NCBI GenBank assembly: GCA_001310555.1
Contig: BAXO01000050.1
Location: forward strand, 1-40,593
Length of the DNA: 40,593 bases
Direction of reading: 5' to 3'
Source: Bacillus sp. JCM 19058
Lineage (GTDB): Bacteria > Bacillota > Bacilli > Bacillales_H > Bacillaceae_D
Positions 9,701-18,043 of this stretch are shown here, piece by piece; the first letter of the stretch is position 1, and each line of letters opens with the position of its first letter. A program made the translations under genes and the position numbers. The notes beneath the pieces were generated by a model. The model had not been told where the DNA came from, did not search any database, and saw only the letters and a program-made list of their open reading frames with translations.

Positions 9701-10325
9701 GACGATTCGTGGAGCAGGTAATTTACTCGGAGCGCAGCAGCATGGCTTTATCGAATCTGTTGGCTTTGATCTCTATTCGCAAATGCTCAAAGAAGCGATA
9801 GATGAGCGTAAAGGTGAGAAACCAAAGGAACCGCCATTCCAGGTTGAGCTTGATGTGAAAGTGGACGCTTATATTCCCGACTTTTATATTCAGGATGCGA
9901 AACAGAAGATCGAAATGTACAAACGCTTCAAAGGAATTGACGTACTCAATGATGTGACAGATTTGCACGATGAAATGATCGATCGTTTTGGGGAGTACCC
10001 AAAACAAGTGGACTTTCTTTTGCGTTTGACAGCGATTAAGCTCCTCGCCAGTAAGGAAAGGGTAGAGCATATCATTGAAGTAAAGGATACGGTTACGATC
10101 ACGTTAACATCAGAAGCATCGAAAGGAATGAACGGCAGCAAGCTGTTTGAATTGACCAATACGCTCGGCCGTTCAGTCTCTCTTGGGACTGCAGGTGACA
10201 AAATTAAATTTGTTATCAAAACAAAAAACTATAGTGATAACGAATTGCTATCGATTATCGAAAAGATAATTAACGGGTTACCGAAGGCGAAAAAGAAAGG
10301 CTCTGCCGCTCAATCGGTTTCATAA
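6780..10325 (+). CDS. mfd: Mfd, transcription-repair coupling factor
   Basis: ATP-driven DNA translocase that removes stalled RNA polymerase from lesions and recruits UvrA. 1181 residues, full length and unbroken, the longest intact gene in the window. Order of domains: UvrB-like region at residues 1-350 (VSVRGGIIDLYPL near 180), the RNA-polymerase-interacting CarD-like domain near 500 (LKVGDLIVHTNHGVGKYLG), helicase motif I near 653 (CGDVGYGKTEVALRA), DEEQ box near 752, TATPIPRTLHMS, motif VI GRVGRSNRVAYAYF, and the TRCF C-terminal domain from about 1000. ATG at 6780 has AGGGGGA upstream. Its freedom from indels fits the absence of long A/T runs. Confidence 0.99.
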   Translation: MVGLQNYIRFNQEIKAVSEAVEANMKEQLLSGLTGSARTLLMATLYRETRRPQLVITHNLLQAQKLFDDLSDLLTDDEVLLYPVNELISSEIAVASPEMKASRIDVLNKLVYGFSGIVIVPIAGARRLLPPKSLWQESQVTLKVGTDIEQIQLWIEKLITLGFERVDMVSSPGEVSVRGGIIDLYPLTEADPIRIELFDTEVDSIRTFSIENQRSIEELQEVTIGPAQEVILLANHYQRAAKHLAEQLNTSLNRVGAKQTKEKLSQNIGQDIGQLKQQSRFDEMYKYIELYYDGSSSIMSYMPENSLVMIDEMSRVQEMADQLQKEEDEWSLAMLEQGGLVHDLSISLNALEEMKNTVHPLIYLSLFLKHVPSTNPQNIVNFNCKSMQSFHGQLQLLKSEVKRWLGAKYAIVFVAGSRERANQLSLNLENEGIDTRVVERATDLSGGVVHIMIGALHSGFELTINRLVVITEEEVFAKQVKRTVRKQKLSNAERIKSYSELKVGDLIVHTNHGVGKYLGVETLEINGLHKDYLHLRYAGNDKLYVPVDQIDQVQKYVGSEEKDPRIHALGGNDWKKVKKRVQSSVEDIADDLIRLYAEREATKGYSFSKDGEEQKSFEASFQYEETADQARTIEEIKVDMEKARPMDRLLCGDVGYGKTEVALRAAFKAIMDGKQVAILVPTTILAQQHYETIRERFSEYPINIGMLSRFRSRKEQNETLKGLKAGSVDLIVGTHRMLSKDVVFNDLGLLVVDEEQRFGVSHKEKIKQLKANIDVLTLTATPIPRTLHMSMLGVRDLSVIETPPENRFPVQTYVVEYNAALVREAIERELARGGQVFFLYNRVEDIERMSEQISMLVPDARVVFAHGQMKERELESIMLDFLEGTFDVLVTTTIIETGVDIPNVNTLLIYNADKMGLSQLYQIRGRVGRSNRVAYAYFTYQRDKVLSEVAEKRLQAIKEFTELGSGFKIAMRDLTIRGAGNLLGAQQHGFIESVGFDLYSQMLKEAIDERKGEKPKEPPFQVELDVKVDAYIPDFYIQDAKQKIEMYKRFKGIDVLNDVTDLHDEMIDRFGEYPKQVDFLLRLTAIKLLASKERVEHIIEVKDTVTITLTSEASKGMNGSKLFELTNTLGRSVSLGTAGDKIKFVIKTKNYSDNELLSIIEKIINGLPKAKKKGSAAQSVS

Positions 10326-10333
10326 CCGTCGGA

Positions 10334-10372
10334 AAAACCCCCGCTCCCTTTATGAAAAGGAGCGAGGGTTTT
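10334..10372 (+). terminator. Intrinsic terminator after mfd
   Basis: AAAACCCCCGCTCC (10334-10347) pairs with GGAGCGAGGGTTTT (10359-10372), 14 bp with one mismatch and an 11-base loop. Strong GC stem and a terminal T run. Confidence 0.88.
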
Positions 10373-10413
10373 GGATCTTGAGGGAAAAATTACGTGCAAA
10401 TTCATTAATTGGT

Positions 10414-10442
10414 GAATAGTTCTTGGCGAAAGAAAGATAATA
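10414..10442 (+). promoter_or_regulatory. Candidate sigma-G promoter of spoVT
   Basis: GAATA (10414-10418), 17 bases, GATAATA (10436-10442). The sigma-G/F consensus is GHATR-N17/18-CATWHTA; only the first base of the -10 box differs. It lies about 80 bases ahead of spoVT, which is a sigma-G gene in B. subtilis. Match by eye only. Confidence 0.5.
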
Positions 10443-10520
10443 GGGGTAAGAAATCGAAATGATTTTCAAGTTTTTCCCCACAACAAAGAGTCTACATCAT
10501 TAGAAAGAGAGGCAAAGTGG

Positions 10521-11061
10521 ATGAAAGCAACTGGAATTGTTCGTCGAATTGATGATTTAGGACGAGTCGTTATCCCAAAAGAAATTCGTAGAACCCTCAG
10601 AATTCGTGAAGGCGATCCGTTAGAAATTTTTGTTGATCGGGATGGTGAAGTAATTTTAAAAAAAATACTCGCCGATCTCAGAGCTTGGCGATTTCGCGAA
10701 GGAATATGCCGAAGCGCTTTTTGACAGCTTGAAGCATAGCGTATTAATTTCTGATCGAGATACATATATCGCGGTCGCAGGAGCATCGAAGAAGGAATTT
10801 AAAAATAAAAGCATTGGTGAGCTTGTTGAAAAAGCTATGGACGAACGTCAGTCAAAAATGGAGACCGCAACAGGCTCCTATCATCTTGTTGGTACACATC
10901 CAGATGAGCTCAAAGGCTATGTCATTGCACCGATTATTGCAAGTGGGGATCCAATCGGCGCCGTGGTGATTTTTAGTAAAGAGCAGGCGTTATCGGGTTC
11001 GGTTGAACAGAAGCTGGCCGAAACAGCCGCCAGCTTTTTGGCAAGGCAAATGGAGCAATAA
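10521..11061 (+). CDS. spoVT: SpoVT, stage V sporulation transcription regulator (frameshifted)
   Basis: DNA-binding regulator of forespore sigma-G genes. Residues 1-50 are an AbrB-type swapped-hairpin domain, MKATGIVRRIDDLGRVVIPK then EIRRTLRIREGDPLEIF; residues 60-178 form a GAF-like domain ending LAETAASFLARQMEQ. The A run at 10658-10665 has eight bases where seven are needed; corrected, LKK continues YSPISELGDFAKEYAEALFD and the protein is 179 residues, as expected. The start ATG at 10521 follows a GA-rich site (AAGAGAGG). It has a forespore-type promoter candidate upstream and its own terminator downstream. Confidence 0.96.
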
Positions 11062-11068
11062 CAGCATC

Positions 11069-11104
11069 GCCCATTCTCTTTCATTGAGGAGAATGGGCTT
11101 TTTT
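11069..11104 (+). terminator. Intrinsic terminator after spoVT
   Basis: GCCCATTCTC (11069-11078) and GAGAATGGGC (11089-11098) form a perfect 10-bp stem with a ten-base loop, followed at once by six T. Confidence 0.93.
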
Positions 11105-11183
11105 CGTTTGGTAAGGGTTGGCGAAGGCGGAAGAATTCAGTATGATAAGAGAAGTAATTTCAAGAAGAGGAGGCGTCAAGGCT

Positions 11184-12795
11184 TTGCAGGATGAAGAGAC
11201 GGACAGGAAGCTGGGCAAGGGAATGTTGAAAGGCGCACTTGCCCTTTCTGTTGCTGCCCTCATTGCAAAAGCGCTAAGCGCCGGCTATCGAATTCCTTAT
11301 CAAAATATGGCTGGAGATCTTGGCTATTATGTCTATCAGCAAGTATATCCGTTTTATGGGCTCATTGTGATCGTTGCTATGTACGGCTTTCCCGTCGTCA
11401 TATCGCGCCAGGTGGCTGAGCAGCAAGCAAGAGGGGACGACGAGGCAGTCAAGCGAATTGTGGCAACGTCTTTTTATAGTCTGCTTCTGTTTTCATTACT
11501 GGCCATGACTCTTTTCGCTGTGTTAGCGCCGACTATAGCTGTCTTGATTGGGGATCTGAATTTGGTCAAGCTACTGCGCACAGTTAGCCTCACGTTTTTA
11601 TTACTGCCCTTTCTAAGCGTCGTTCGAGCTATCACCAAGGGAATCAGGAAATGCTGCCGACGGCTGTCTCCCATGTTGGCGAACAGCTTATCCGCGTGGC
11701 CGGAATCCTGCTATTCGCGTTTTTATTGCTACAGCAAGGTGAGGGCGCCTACGGAGCCGGACTTGGGGCTGTGTACGGCTCGCTGGCCGGCGGAGTGGTA
11801 GCCGTTATCGTTCTCTTTCTTTTTTCAAGAAAGGTAGCCTGGCGTGATTTGCTCATCCCACGATCGATGTCGCTGCCAAGTTTTTATCGGAACAGCGTCA
11901 CCTTGTTTCGGCAAAGCCTTTTCGTATGCCTGAGCTCACTCACCTTTATTCTGTTCCAGTTTGTTGATGTTTTTTTCCGTTGTTCGCTTACTTGGGGCGT
12001 ATGGACTTGAGCAACAAGGGGCTTATATCGCAAAGGGTATATATGATCGCGGGCAGCCGCTTTTGCAGCTCGGAAATGTATTGACGACAACCTTCGCCCT
12101 CGCGCTTGTTCCGTTACTCGCCGGAGCGATTGCCAAGAATGAGCAGCAAGCAGCAAGAGGCTACCGTGATTTGGCGCTGCGCATCACTCTGTTACTCGGC
12201 GGGGCTGCATCACTTGGCTTGATCATCATCATTGAGCCGACTAACAGTATGCTGTTTACCGATAGAAACGGCTCGGATGTACTTACAGTCATTGCAATGG
12301 CAATTGGTGTCAGCTCGCTTTATTTAACGACTGCCGCAATTTTGCAAGGGTATGGTCAGGCGCACCTTCCAGCGATAGCGGTCATGATCGGCTTAGTCGT
12401 TAAGCTCGCCAGCAATATTTGGCTCATTCCGAAATATGGGACATTGGGGGCGGCTTGGGCAACTGTGCTGGCGTTAGCAACGATGGTGCTATTTTTGTTT
12501 ATCGTACTTAAAAAAAATTGACGGCTACATTTGGCGTGATCGGCGAGCTTATTTTGCTATTCTTATGACCTTGCTCATGATGGCTGTCGTTACGTCGCTT
12601 TGGCAAAAAGGGATCGAAGGGCTTACTAGCGAAAGCCCCGGACGCTTGCAGGATGCTATGATTGCGTTATCCTCCGTCGGTGTCGGCGGGACGGTCGTCT
12701 TTATTTGCCTTCTGCTGCTGCCTATGTTAAATGAACAGGAGTGGAAGGTGCTGCCAAAGCTCAATCGATGGAGAAGATTCGTGCTCAGAAAATAA
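11184..12795 (+). CDS. SpoVB/YabM-type polysaccharide exporter, MATE/MOP superfamily (frameshifted)
   Basis: Multi-pass membrane protein of the MOP flippase superfamily, close to SpoVB and YabM, thought to move lipid-linked saccharides across the membrane. N-terminal signature KALSAGYRIPYQNMAGDLG then YVYQQVYPFYGLI; about 14 hydrophobic segments in all. Three breaks: lost T near 11630, extra T in 11970-11976, extra A in 12510-12517. Corrected length is 536 residues, normal for the family. I favour the TTG at 11184, which has AAGAGGAGG nine bases upstream; an ATG at 11142 and a TTG at 11118 are further options. Position between spoVT and yabN matches yabM of B. subtilis, but the similarity alone does not separate YabM from SpoVB. 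Confidence 0.88.
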
Positions 12796-12807
12796 GAGGT
12801 GGTTGAC

Positions 12808-14268
12808 TTGAATACAATTACGATTTTAGGCTTGGGTGCCGGAGAGCTGGAACAAATGCCTCTCGGAATCTACAGGCATTTGCTACAGCAAAAGGATGTG
12901 TTTGTTCGCACAACAGCGCACCCGGTCATTAAAGAATTAACGAGAGAAGGTGTGTCTTTTCGCTCGTTTGATGAGGAGTATCGGCAGCATGAACAGTTTG
13001 AGCAGGTCTATCAAAGTATCGTCAGAAAGCTAATAACGGAGGCTAAGAGACGGTCACTAACCTATGCGGTACCTGGTCACCCGTTTGTAGCTGAGAAAAC
13101 GATTCAGATTTTAATGGCACAAGCGCCGCAGCATGGGATCGAGCTCTCTTTTTTGGGCGGACAAAGCTTTCTTGATCCGTTATTTAATGCGCTACAAATA
13201 GATCCGATTGAAGGATGTCAAGTACTTGACGGCACAGCATTGCGGCGCGACGAGCTAGATCTTCGCCATCATCTCGTTATCGTTCAAGTTTATGATACCT
13301 TTATTGCATCGGATGTGAAGCTGACATTGATGGAACGCCTCCCGGACGATTATGAGGTAACGATTGCAAGAGCCGTCGGCACAAAAGACGAACAATTAAA
13401 CCGAGTTCCGCTCTATTCGCTTGACCGTGAGCTTGCCATCGATAATCTGACCGTCGTTTATGTGCCGCCTGTAAAGGAAGAGCCGCTTCTTTACGAAGAA
13501 TTCAGTACTCTGCGTCAAATCATTGCAACATTGCGCAGTCCAGAAGGCTGCCCGTGGGATCGAAAGCAGACCCATCAATCGTTAAAGCGATATATGATAG
13601 AAGAGGCATATGAAGTGATTGAAGCGATTGAGCAGGAAGATGAGCAGCATCTTGTTGAAGAATTAGGCGATGTCTTGCTGCAAGTCATGCTGCACGCGCA
13701 AATCGGTGAGGATGAGGGTTTGTTTTCGGTACAGGATGTCATTCGAGCTGTAACGGAAAAAATGATCCGCCGACACCCGCATGTTTTTGCAGGAGAGCGC
13801 GCGGATAATCCGGAGCAGGTCGTCGCCAATTGGGAGAAAATTAAGCGGGAAGAAAGAGGAAACACGGCAAAAGAGTCGATGCTCGCTTCGGTTTCAAAGG
13901 GGCTCCCTGCTTTAATGACAGCCTATACCTTACAAAAGGAGGCTGCAAAGGTTGGCTTTGGCTGGAAGGAGGCTGCACCGATTTGGCAGAAATGTCAGGA
14001 AGAAATGAAGGAGTTTATGGAAGAAATAGAACAAAACAACCAAAAGGAGATGAGCAAGGAGTTCGGCGATATTTTATTTGCTTTTGTTAACCTTGCCCGT
14101 TTTTATGAGCTTGATGCTGAAACGGCTCTACAAAGCACGAATCGCAAGTTTAGGCAGCGTTTCCAGTATATTGAGGCAACTGCAGAAACGGAAGGGAAGC
14201 GGCTGGCTAATTTATCCCTTGAGGAGATGGAGCGATTATGGGAGCAAAGTAAAGCACTGTACAATTAA
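12808..14268 (+). CDS. yabN: YabN: tetrapyrrole-methylase-like domain fused to MazG NTP pyrophosphohydrolase
   Basis: Two-domain protein. Residues 1-220 resemble SAM-dependent tetrapyrrole methylases (ILGLGAGELEQMPLG, AVPGHPFVAE, LSFLGGQSFLDP); residues 240-486 form two MazG repeats with the metal-binding EEAYEVIEAI and EELGDVLLQVMLHA, and the entry motif GCPWDRKQTHQSL. MazG hydrolyses NTPs to NMP and pyrophosphate, possibly cleaning damaged nucleotides; the role of the methylase half is not settled. The TTG at 12808 is preferred, since the GTG at 12799 lies inside GAGGTGG, the apparent ribosome-binding site. Intact, 486 residues. It starts 12 bases after the preceding gene, so the two are probably co-transcribed. 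Confidence 0.93.
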   Translation: MNTITILGLGAGELEQMPLGIYRHLLQQKDVFVRTTAHPVIKELTREGVSFRSFDEEYRQHEQFEQVYQSIVRKLITEAKRRSLTYAVPGHPFVAEKTIQILMAQAPQHGIELSFLGGQSFLDPLFNALQIDPIEGCQVLDGTALRRDELDLRHHLVIVQVYDTFIASDVKLTLMERLPDDYEVTIARAVGTKDEQLNRVPLYSLDRELAIDNLTVVYVPPVKEEPLLYEEFSTLRQIIATLRSPEGCPWDRKQTHQSLKRYMIEEAYEVIEAIEQEDEQHLVEELGDVLLQVMLHAQIGEDEGLFSVQDVIRAVTEKMIRRHPHVFAGERADNPEQVVANWEKIKREERGNTAKESMLASVSKGLPALMTAYTLQKEAAKVGFGWKEAAPIWQKCQEEMKEFMEEIEQNNQKEMSKEFGDILFAFVNLARFYELDAETALQSTNRKFRQRFQYIEATAETEGKRLANLSLEEMERLWEQSKALYN

Positions 14269-14328
14269 TCAAAATCGCTGCCACGGCACGGTATAAAGTA
14301 AAACATTAATAAGAATGGGGGAATCACG

Positions 14329-14589
14329 ATGCGCTTGGATAAATTTTTAAAAGTATCGCGATTGATCAAGAGGCGCACTACGGCAAAGGAAGTCTGCGAT
14401 CAAGGTAGGATTTCCATAAACGGTCATACGGCTAAAGCTGGAACAGATGTCAAGGCGGGAGACGAGCTCGTCATTCGCTTCGGCCAAAAGCTGGTGACAG
14501 TTAAGGTGAATGATGTCCGCGAAAATGCGCGCAAGGAAGAAGCCGGACAAATGTATTCGATAGTCAAGGAAGAACCGGTCAATGGATAA
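14329..14589 (+). CDS. rqcP: RqcP (YabO), S4-domain ribosome quality control factor
   Basis: 86-residue S4-type RNA-binding protein. It begins MRLDKFLKVSRLIKRRTTAK and continues CDQGRISINGHTAKAGTDV, the typical alpha-L fold. In Bacillus it binds stalled 50S subunits with RqcH and supports poly-alanine tailing of incomplete peptides. ATG at 14329 follows GGGGGAATC. Intact. It ends the conserved block: the genes that follow it in Bacillus (yabP, yabQ, divIC) are absent from this window, and a hairpin and a sugar-transport operon come next. Confidence 0.95.
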   Translation: MRLDKFLKVSRLIKRRTTAKEVCDQGRISINGHTAKAGTDVKAGDELVIRFGQKLVTVKVNDVRENARKEEAGQMYSIVKEEPVNG

Positions 14590-14593
14590 AGAC

Positions 14594-14626
14594 GTAAGCC
14601 GTGGCAGCAGTGCTGCTACGGCTTAC
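14594..14626 (+). terminator. Hairpin terminator after rqcP
   Basis: GTAAGCCGTGGCAGCA (14594-14609) pairs with TGCTGCTACGGCTTAC (14611-14626), 16 bp with one mismatch. The stem is very strong, but only ATTATTA follows instead of a T run, so it may be a weak intrinsic terminator or an RNA end-protecting structure. Confidence 0.65.
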
Positions 14627-14753
14627 ATTATTACGGTCATTATAAGGCGAGCAGTTAGAACAATTATTTTCTTTCCGTGTTAAGGTATGCCAGCGTATAT
14701 TTAGTGACTGTGAACCGTTCATTATTTTATTGTAAAAAAAATATCAAGAGGAG

Positions 14754-14759
14754 TTGACA
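14754..14759 (+). promoter_or_regulatory. Candidate -35 box of the ABC/PHP operon
   Basis: Perfect TTGACA at 14754-14759. At normal spacing the -10 region reads TAGCTT or similar, a poor match, so the promoter would be weak or need help. It lies just before the cre-like site and the two palindromes. Confidence 0.4.
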
Positions 14760-14784
14760 TGACTAAATATCCGTAGTAGCTTGT

Positions 14785-14799
14785 AAGAAAGCGGTTACT
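14785..14799 (+). promoter_or_regulatory. cre-like site (CcpA catabolite repression)
   Basis: AAGAAAGCGGTTACT fits the Bacillus cre pattern WTGNAANCGNWNNCW with one mismatch (A for the T at position 2). It sits between the TTGACA box and the palindromic operators, where CcpA binding would block transcription of a sugar-transport operon. Confidence 0.45.
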
Positions 14800-14826
14800 T
14801 AAACCGGTTTAATTAAACCGGTTTAA
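14799..14826 (+). promoter_or_regulatory. Two abutting perfect palindromic operators for a LacI-family repressor
   Basis: TTAAACCGGTTTAA occurs at 14799-14812 and again immediately at 14813-14826. Each copy is a perfect 14-bp palindrome with the central CG typical of LacI/GalR operators. They lie directly ahead of the AAGGAGG ribosome-binding site (14834-14840) of the lipoprotein gene. The LacI-type gene at the end of the operon is the natural ligand-responsive repressor for them. Confidence 0.75.
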
Positions 14827-14846
14827 GCATTTTAAGGAGGTTTATC

Positions 14847-16180
14847 ATGAGATTGAAGAGAGCTTATGGACTTCTTATCGTAACGTTGCTAATGGCTGGT
14901 TGTGCAGACACGGAAGGAACAAATGAAGAAACAGACGCTGCTTCGGATGAGCAGGCTGGGGAAATACAAGAGAGGGATCTTGCTTCAGAGGGTTTACCCG
15001 AATATAACGAAGAGATTGCTAATCTCCCCAGTACAACATTGGAAGTATGGTTCGCCTCCGATTATGTTGACGAACCACCTATAACAGATGCATTAGACGA
15101 GTTTATGGAAGTGTATCCGAACATAACAATTGAGAAGGCCGGTCACACATGGCAGGATATGCAAAATCAAATTCGCTTGGCGGTCAATGGCGGGGCAGCT
15201 CCAGACTTAGCTCATCACCATGCTTTTGCGATGGGAAGCCAAGGGCTGGCGGAGCCGGTCGATGATCTTTGGGACGATTGGGGTGCCGAGGGTGAGTTCC
15301 TTAAAGGGGCCATTGACAATGTAACTTGGGAAGGATCAAAATATGGTATTCCTATCGATATTAATACGACAATATATTTATATAATAAAGAAATGTTTGA
15401 GGAGAAAGGGCTTGAGCACCAACGACTCTTGACGAACTGACCGAGGTATCGAAAGCGGTCTCCGAAGGCGAAGAGGGACGTTACGGGTTTGTAAACGCAG
15501 CCAGCACTTGGGGGCTGCAAGGGTGGATTATCGCCTCGGGCGGCGATACTCTGAAAGAAGTAGACGGTGTGTTTCAGCCGGACTTAAACAATGACACCGT
15601 ATTGGAAGTCATAAAGAAATATACGGAGCTTTCGACCGTCCATGGAGTCGCACCTATACCTCCTGCGCAGCAACGACAGTCTGATCACCCTGTAGCAATG
15701 TTCGGCCAAGGACGTGCCGCAGCGTTCGTGTCCGGCCCGTTTGATATTTCCAGAATAGAAAATGAGTTTCCGGATATGTATGAGAAACTAGGTACAGCCG
15801 TTATTCCAGGGGATGGTCAAGGATCGGTCGCCGGTGGAGGAAGTATGTTTGTACCGCGAGGCTCGGAAAATAGAGAAGCCTCATTCGAATTAATGAAGTG
15901 GATTGTTTCCGACAAATATGGCTTGCGACTGGCCGAAGAGATGGGTAGGCATCCGGTAAGAGCTGAATTATACGAGGATGAGCTTTATAATGATCCGCTG
16001 CTCGCTCCATTTGTTGAGACACTACAGCATGCGGAACAATATTATTTAGAGGCATATCCTGAAGCGAACGAAGCCCATTCACAAGCCTTTCGCAGTGTAT
16101 TTGACGGGAAAGATGTCGAGGCAGCATACGAAGAAGCGCAAAAGCAGGCAGAAGCAGCATTTGAACGAGATTCTCAGTAA
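14847..16180 (+). CDS. Sugar-type ABC transporter substrate-binding lipoprotein (frameshifted)
   Basis: Extracellular solute-binding protein of the family-1 carbohydrate group, tethered to the membrane by lipid. Signal peptide at residues 1-18 with lipobox LMAGC (Cys 19), then an acidic Asp/Glu-rich linker and the binding domain (TTLEVWFASDYVDEP, NGGAAPDLAHHHA, YGIPIDINTTIYLYNKEM, FGQGRAAAFVSGPFD). One G is missing near 15416, which breaks the frame after NKEMFEEKGLE; corrected length 444 residues, usual for the family. ATG at 14847 follows AAGGAGG. First gene of an operon with two permeases and a PHP phosphoesterase. The substrate cannot be read from sequence. Confidence 0.9.
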
Positions 16181-16203
16181 TCTGTACGCGGATATTAAGT
16201 TGG

Positions 16204-16233
16204 AGACGGGTATGCGCATCCCAATACCCGTCT
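16204..16233 (+). promoter_or_regulatory. Hairpin between the lipoprotein and permease genes
   Basis: AGACGGGTAT (16204-16213) and ATACCCGTCT (16224-16233) form a perfect 10-bp stem with a ten-base loop and no T run. Hairpins at this place in binding-protein operons usually stabilise the upstream mRNA or reduce read-through, so that the binding protein is made in excess of the permeases. Confidence 0.7.
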
Positions 16234-16255
16234 TCAATGCTAGAGGTGATCATAA

Positions 16256-17192
16256 GTGAATACGAAGCCATCAAACGCTGTTCGAGCAAGAAGTCCCCTT
16301 TTAAAACGGAAGGGAAGTCACCGGCAAAAGTGGAAGGATTATTTAGGCTCTTACCTTTTTCTCTTTCCTGCTCTTTCGTTATTGTTTACCTTTTCTTTTG
16401 TCCCGATCATTTACTTGGTGTACTTGAGTTTTCAGCGCTTTCGTTTGCCGGATCCGCCTTCATTTATTGGATTGGAGAACTATGCCAGGCTGATGTCAGA
16501 CGGGCTTTTTTTTGGAGAAGCATTGGGAATACAACGATGTACACGTTCGGCTCGATGATCATCGGGTTGTTTGCGGCGTTATGTATTGCTGTCTTACTTA
16601 CTCAAGCTTTTCGAGGGAAGAGGTTTTTTTCGTGTCTTTTATTTTTTTACCGGCGGTAACATCTGACGTCATTTCTGCGATGATTTTTCTTTGGATCTTT
16701 GATCATAACCTCGGCATCTTGAATTACGTGTTAACAGCCGTTGGCTTCAGTCAACCTCCAAACTGGTTGCTCGATCCGTTATGGGCGATGCTCATTCTTA
16801 TTTTTGTAGGAGCTTGGCGAGGGGCATCGTATAATATTCCTATTTTCCTTGCCGGTTTGGAAAGTGTACCAAAATCTTATTACGAGGCGGCCGAAATTGA
16901 CGGTGCGAACGGTTGGCATAAATTCTGGAGAATTTCCATTCCATCTATTATGCCAATAAGCGTTTATTGCATGGTTATGTCGATTATCGGTTCCTTTCAA
17001 GTCGTCGCGATTGTCGATGTGTTGACGAACGGGGGGCCGAAAAACAGTACTCTCGTTGCAATTAAATATGTATGGCAGCAAGCCTTCGAATTTAATTATT
17101 TAGGCTACGGAGCTACGATGTCACTGTTTATCTTTCCGTTTTTATTTTTAATGACGTGGTTAAATCTAAAGCTGTCCTCTGGGAGAGGGTGA
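16256..17192 (+). CDS. Sugar ABC transporter permease, MalF/UgpA type (frameshifted)
   Basis: Inner-membrane subunit of a carbohydrate ABC importer. N-terminal TM segment YLFLFPALSLLFTFSFVPII, then FQRFRLPDPPSFIGLENYAR, four or five further helices, and the EAA loop YEAAEIDGANGWHKFWRIS, which docks the ATPase, followed by IPSIMP. GTG at 16256 follows AGAGGTGAT. Extra T bases occur in runs 16506-16513 (two), 16624-16630 (one) and 16642-16648 (one); removing four gives 310 residues, the family norm. The middle of the protein (WRSIGNTTMYTFGSMIIGLF and on) is otherwise read in another frame. Next permease starts six bases after the stop. Confidence 0.88.
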
Positions 17193-17197
17193 CGAAA

Positions 17198-18043
17198 ATG
17201 AAAAAAAATGTGAACAAAACGATCCTTTACGTGTTAGCATCGATCGTTTTTCTCGGATTCGTCGGTCCATACGTTTGGATGATTGCAACAGCCTTTAAAA
17301 CTCAGGCGGAGGTTATGGCTTGGCCGCCGGCAATTTTACCGTCTGAAATCAATTGGGACAACTTTCTGCGCATTTGGCAAGGGACTACTCTGCCAACAGC
17401 CTTTTTAAACAGCCTCATCGTAGCGGTTTCAGGTACAGTCATTAATTTGTTTTTTGCCTCAATGGCTGCATTTGCCTTTGCTCGTCTCCGTTTTCCAGGA
17501 AGAAACGGGTTGTTTCTCGCTGTGCTCGGCACAATGATGATTCCTTCTGGCTTAATGGTCGTCCCTTTATTCACGATGATGCGAAATGTCCCGTTCACCG
17601 GCTCTTCTGGGTGGTTAGATTCTTATCCTGGCCTTATTATTCCGTTTGCGGTGACAGGCTTCGGCATTTTTTTTGTTGCGTCAGTACTTTCTAACTATAC
17701 CACAGGAGCTTGATGATCAAGCTGTAATTGACGGGTGTAATAAATTTCAGCTATACTGGCGCATTATTTTGCCGTTAAGTAAACCAGCCTTGGTCTCGTC
17801 GCAATTTTCTCCTTTTTAGGGCACTGGAATGAGTATTTGTGGCATTTGACGATTGCCCGCTCGGAAAGTATGTATACGATTCAAATCGCTTTGGCACAGT
17901 TCCAGAGTGAGTACAATATTGAATGGTCATTAATTATGGCAGGGGCGACATCTGCAGCTCTGCCAATGATGATTCTTTATTTTACACTACAGCCGCTCTT
18001 TGAAAGGGGATTGGGCGGAATAGGAAGTGGGTTAAAGGAATGA
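17198..18043 (+). CDS. Sugar ABC transporter permease, MalG/UgpE type (frameshifted)
   Basis: Second membrane subunit of the importer. TM1 TILYVLASIVFLGFVGPYVW, then MIATAFKTQAEVMAWPPA, SMAAFAFARLRFPG, and the EAA loop ELDDQAVIDGCNKFQLYWRI followed by ILPLSKPAL. One extra T in 17667-17674 and one missing G near 17801 cancel in length; corrected product is 281 residues, with FLLRQYFLTIPQ and GHWNEYLWHLTIA restored. ATG at 17198 follows GGGAGAGGG. The stop TGA overlaps the next start (ATGA at 18040-18043), showing translational coupling to the PHP gene. No ATPase gene is present, as is common in Bacillus, where MsmX-type ATPases are shared. Confidence 0.87.

Noticed and set aside
7534..10219. 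Many antisense frames inside mfd
   Set aside because: mfd is intact and matches its family from end to end; the antisense frames have no ribosome-binding sites or recognisable motifs.
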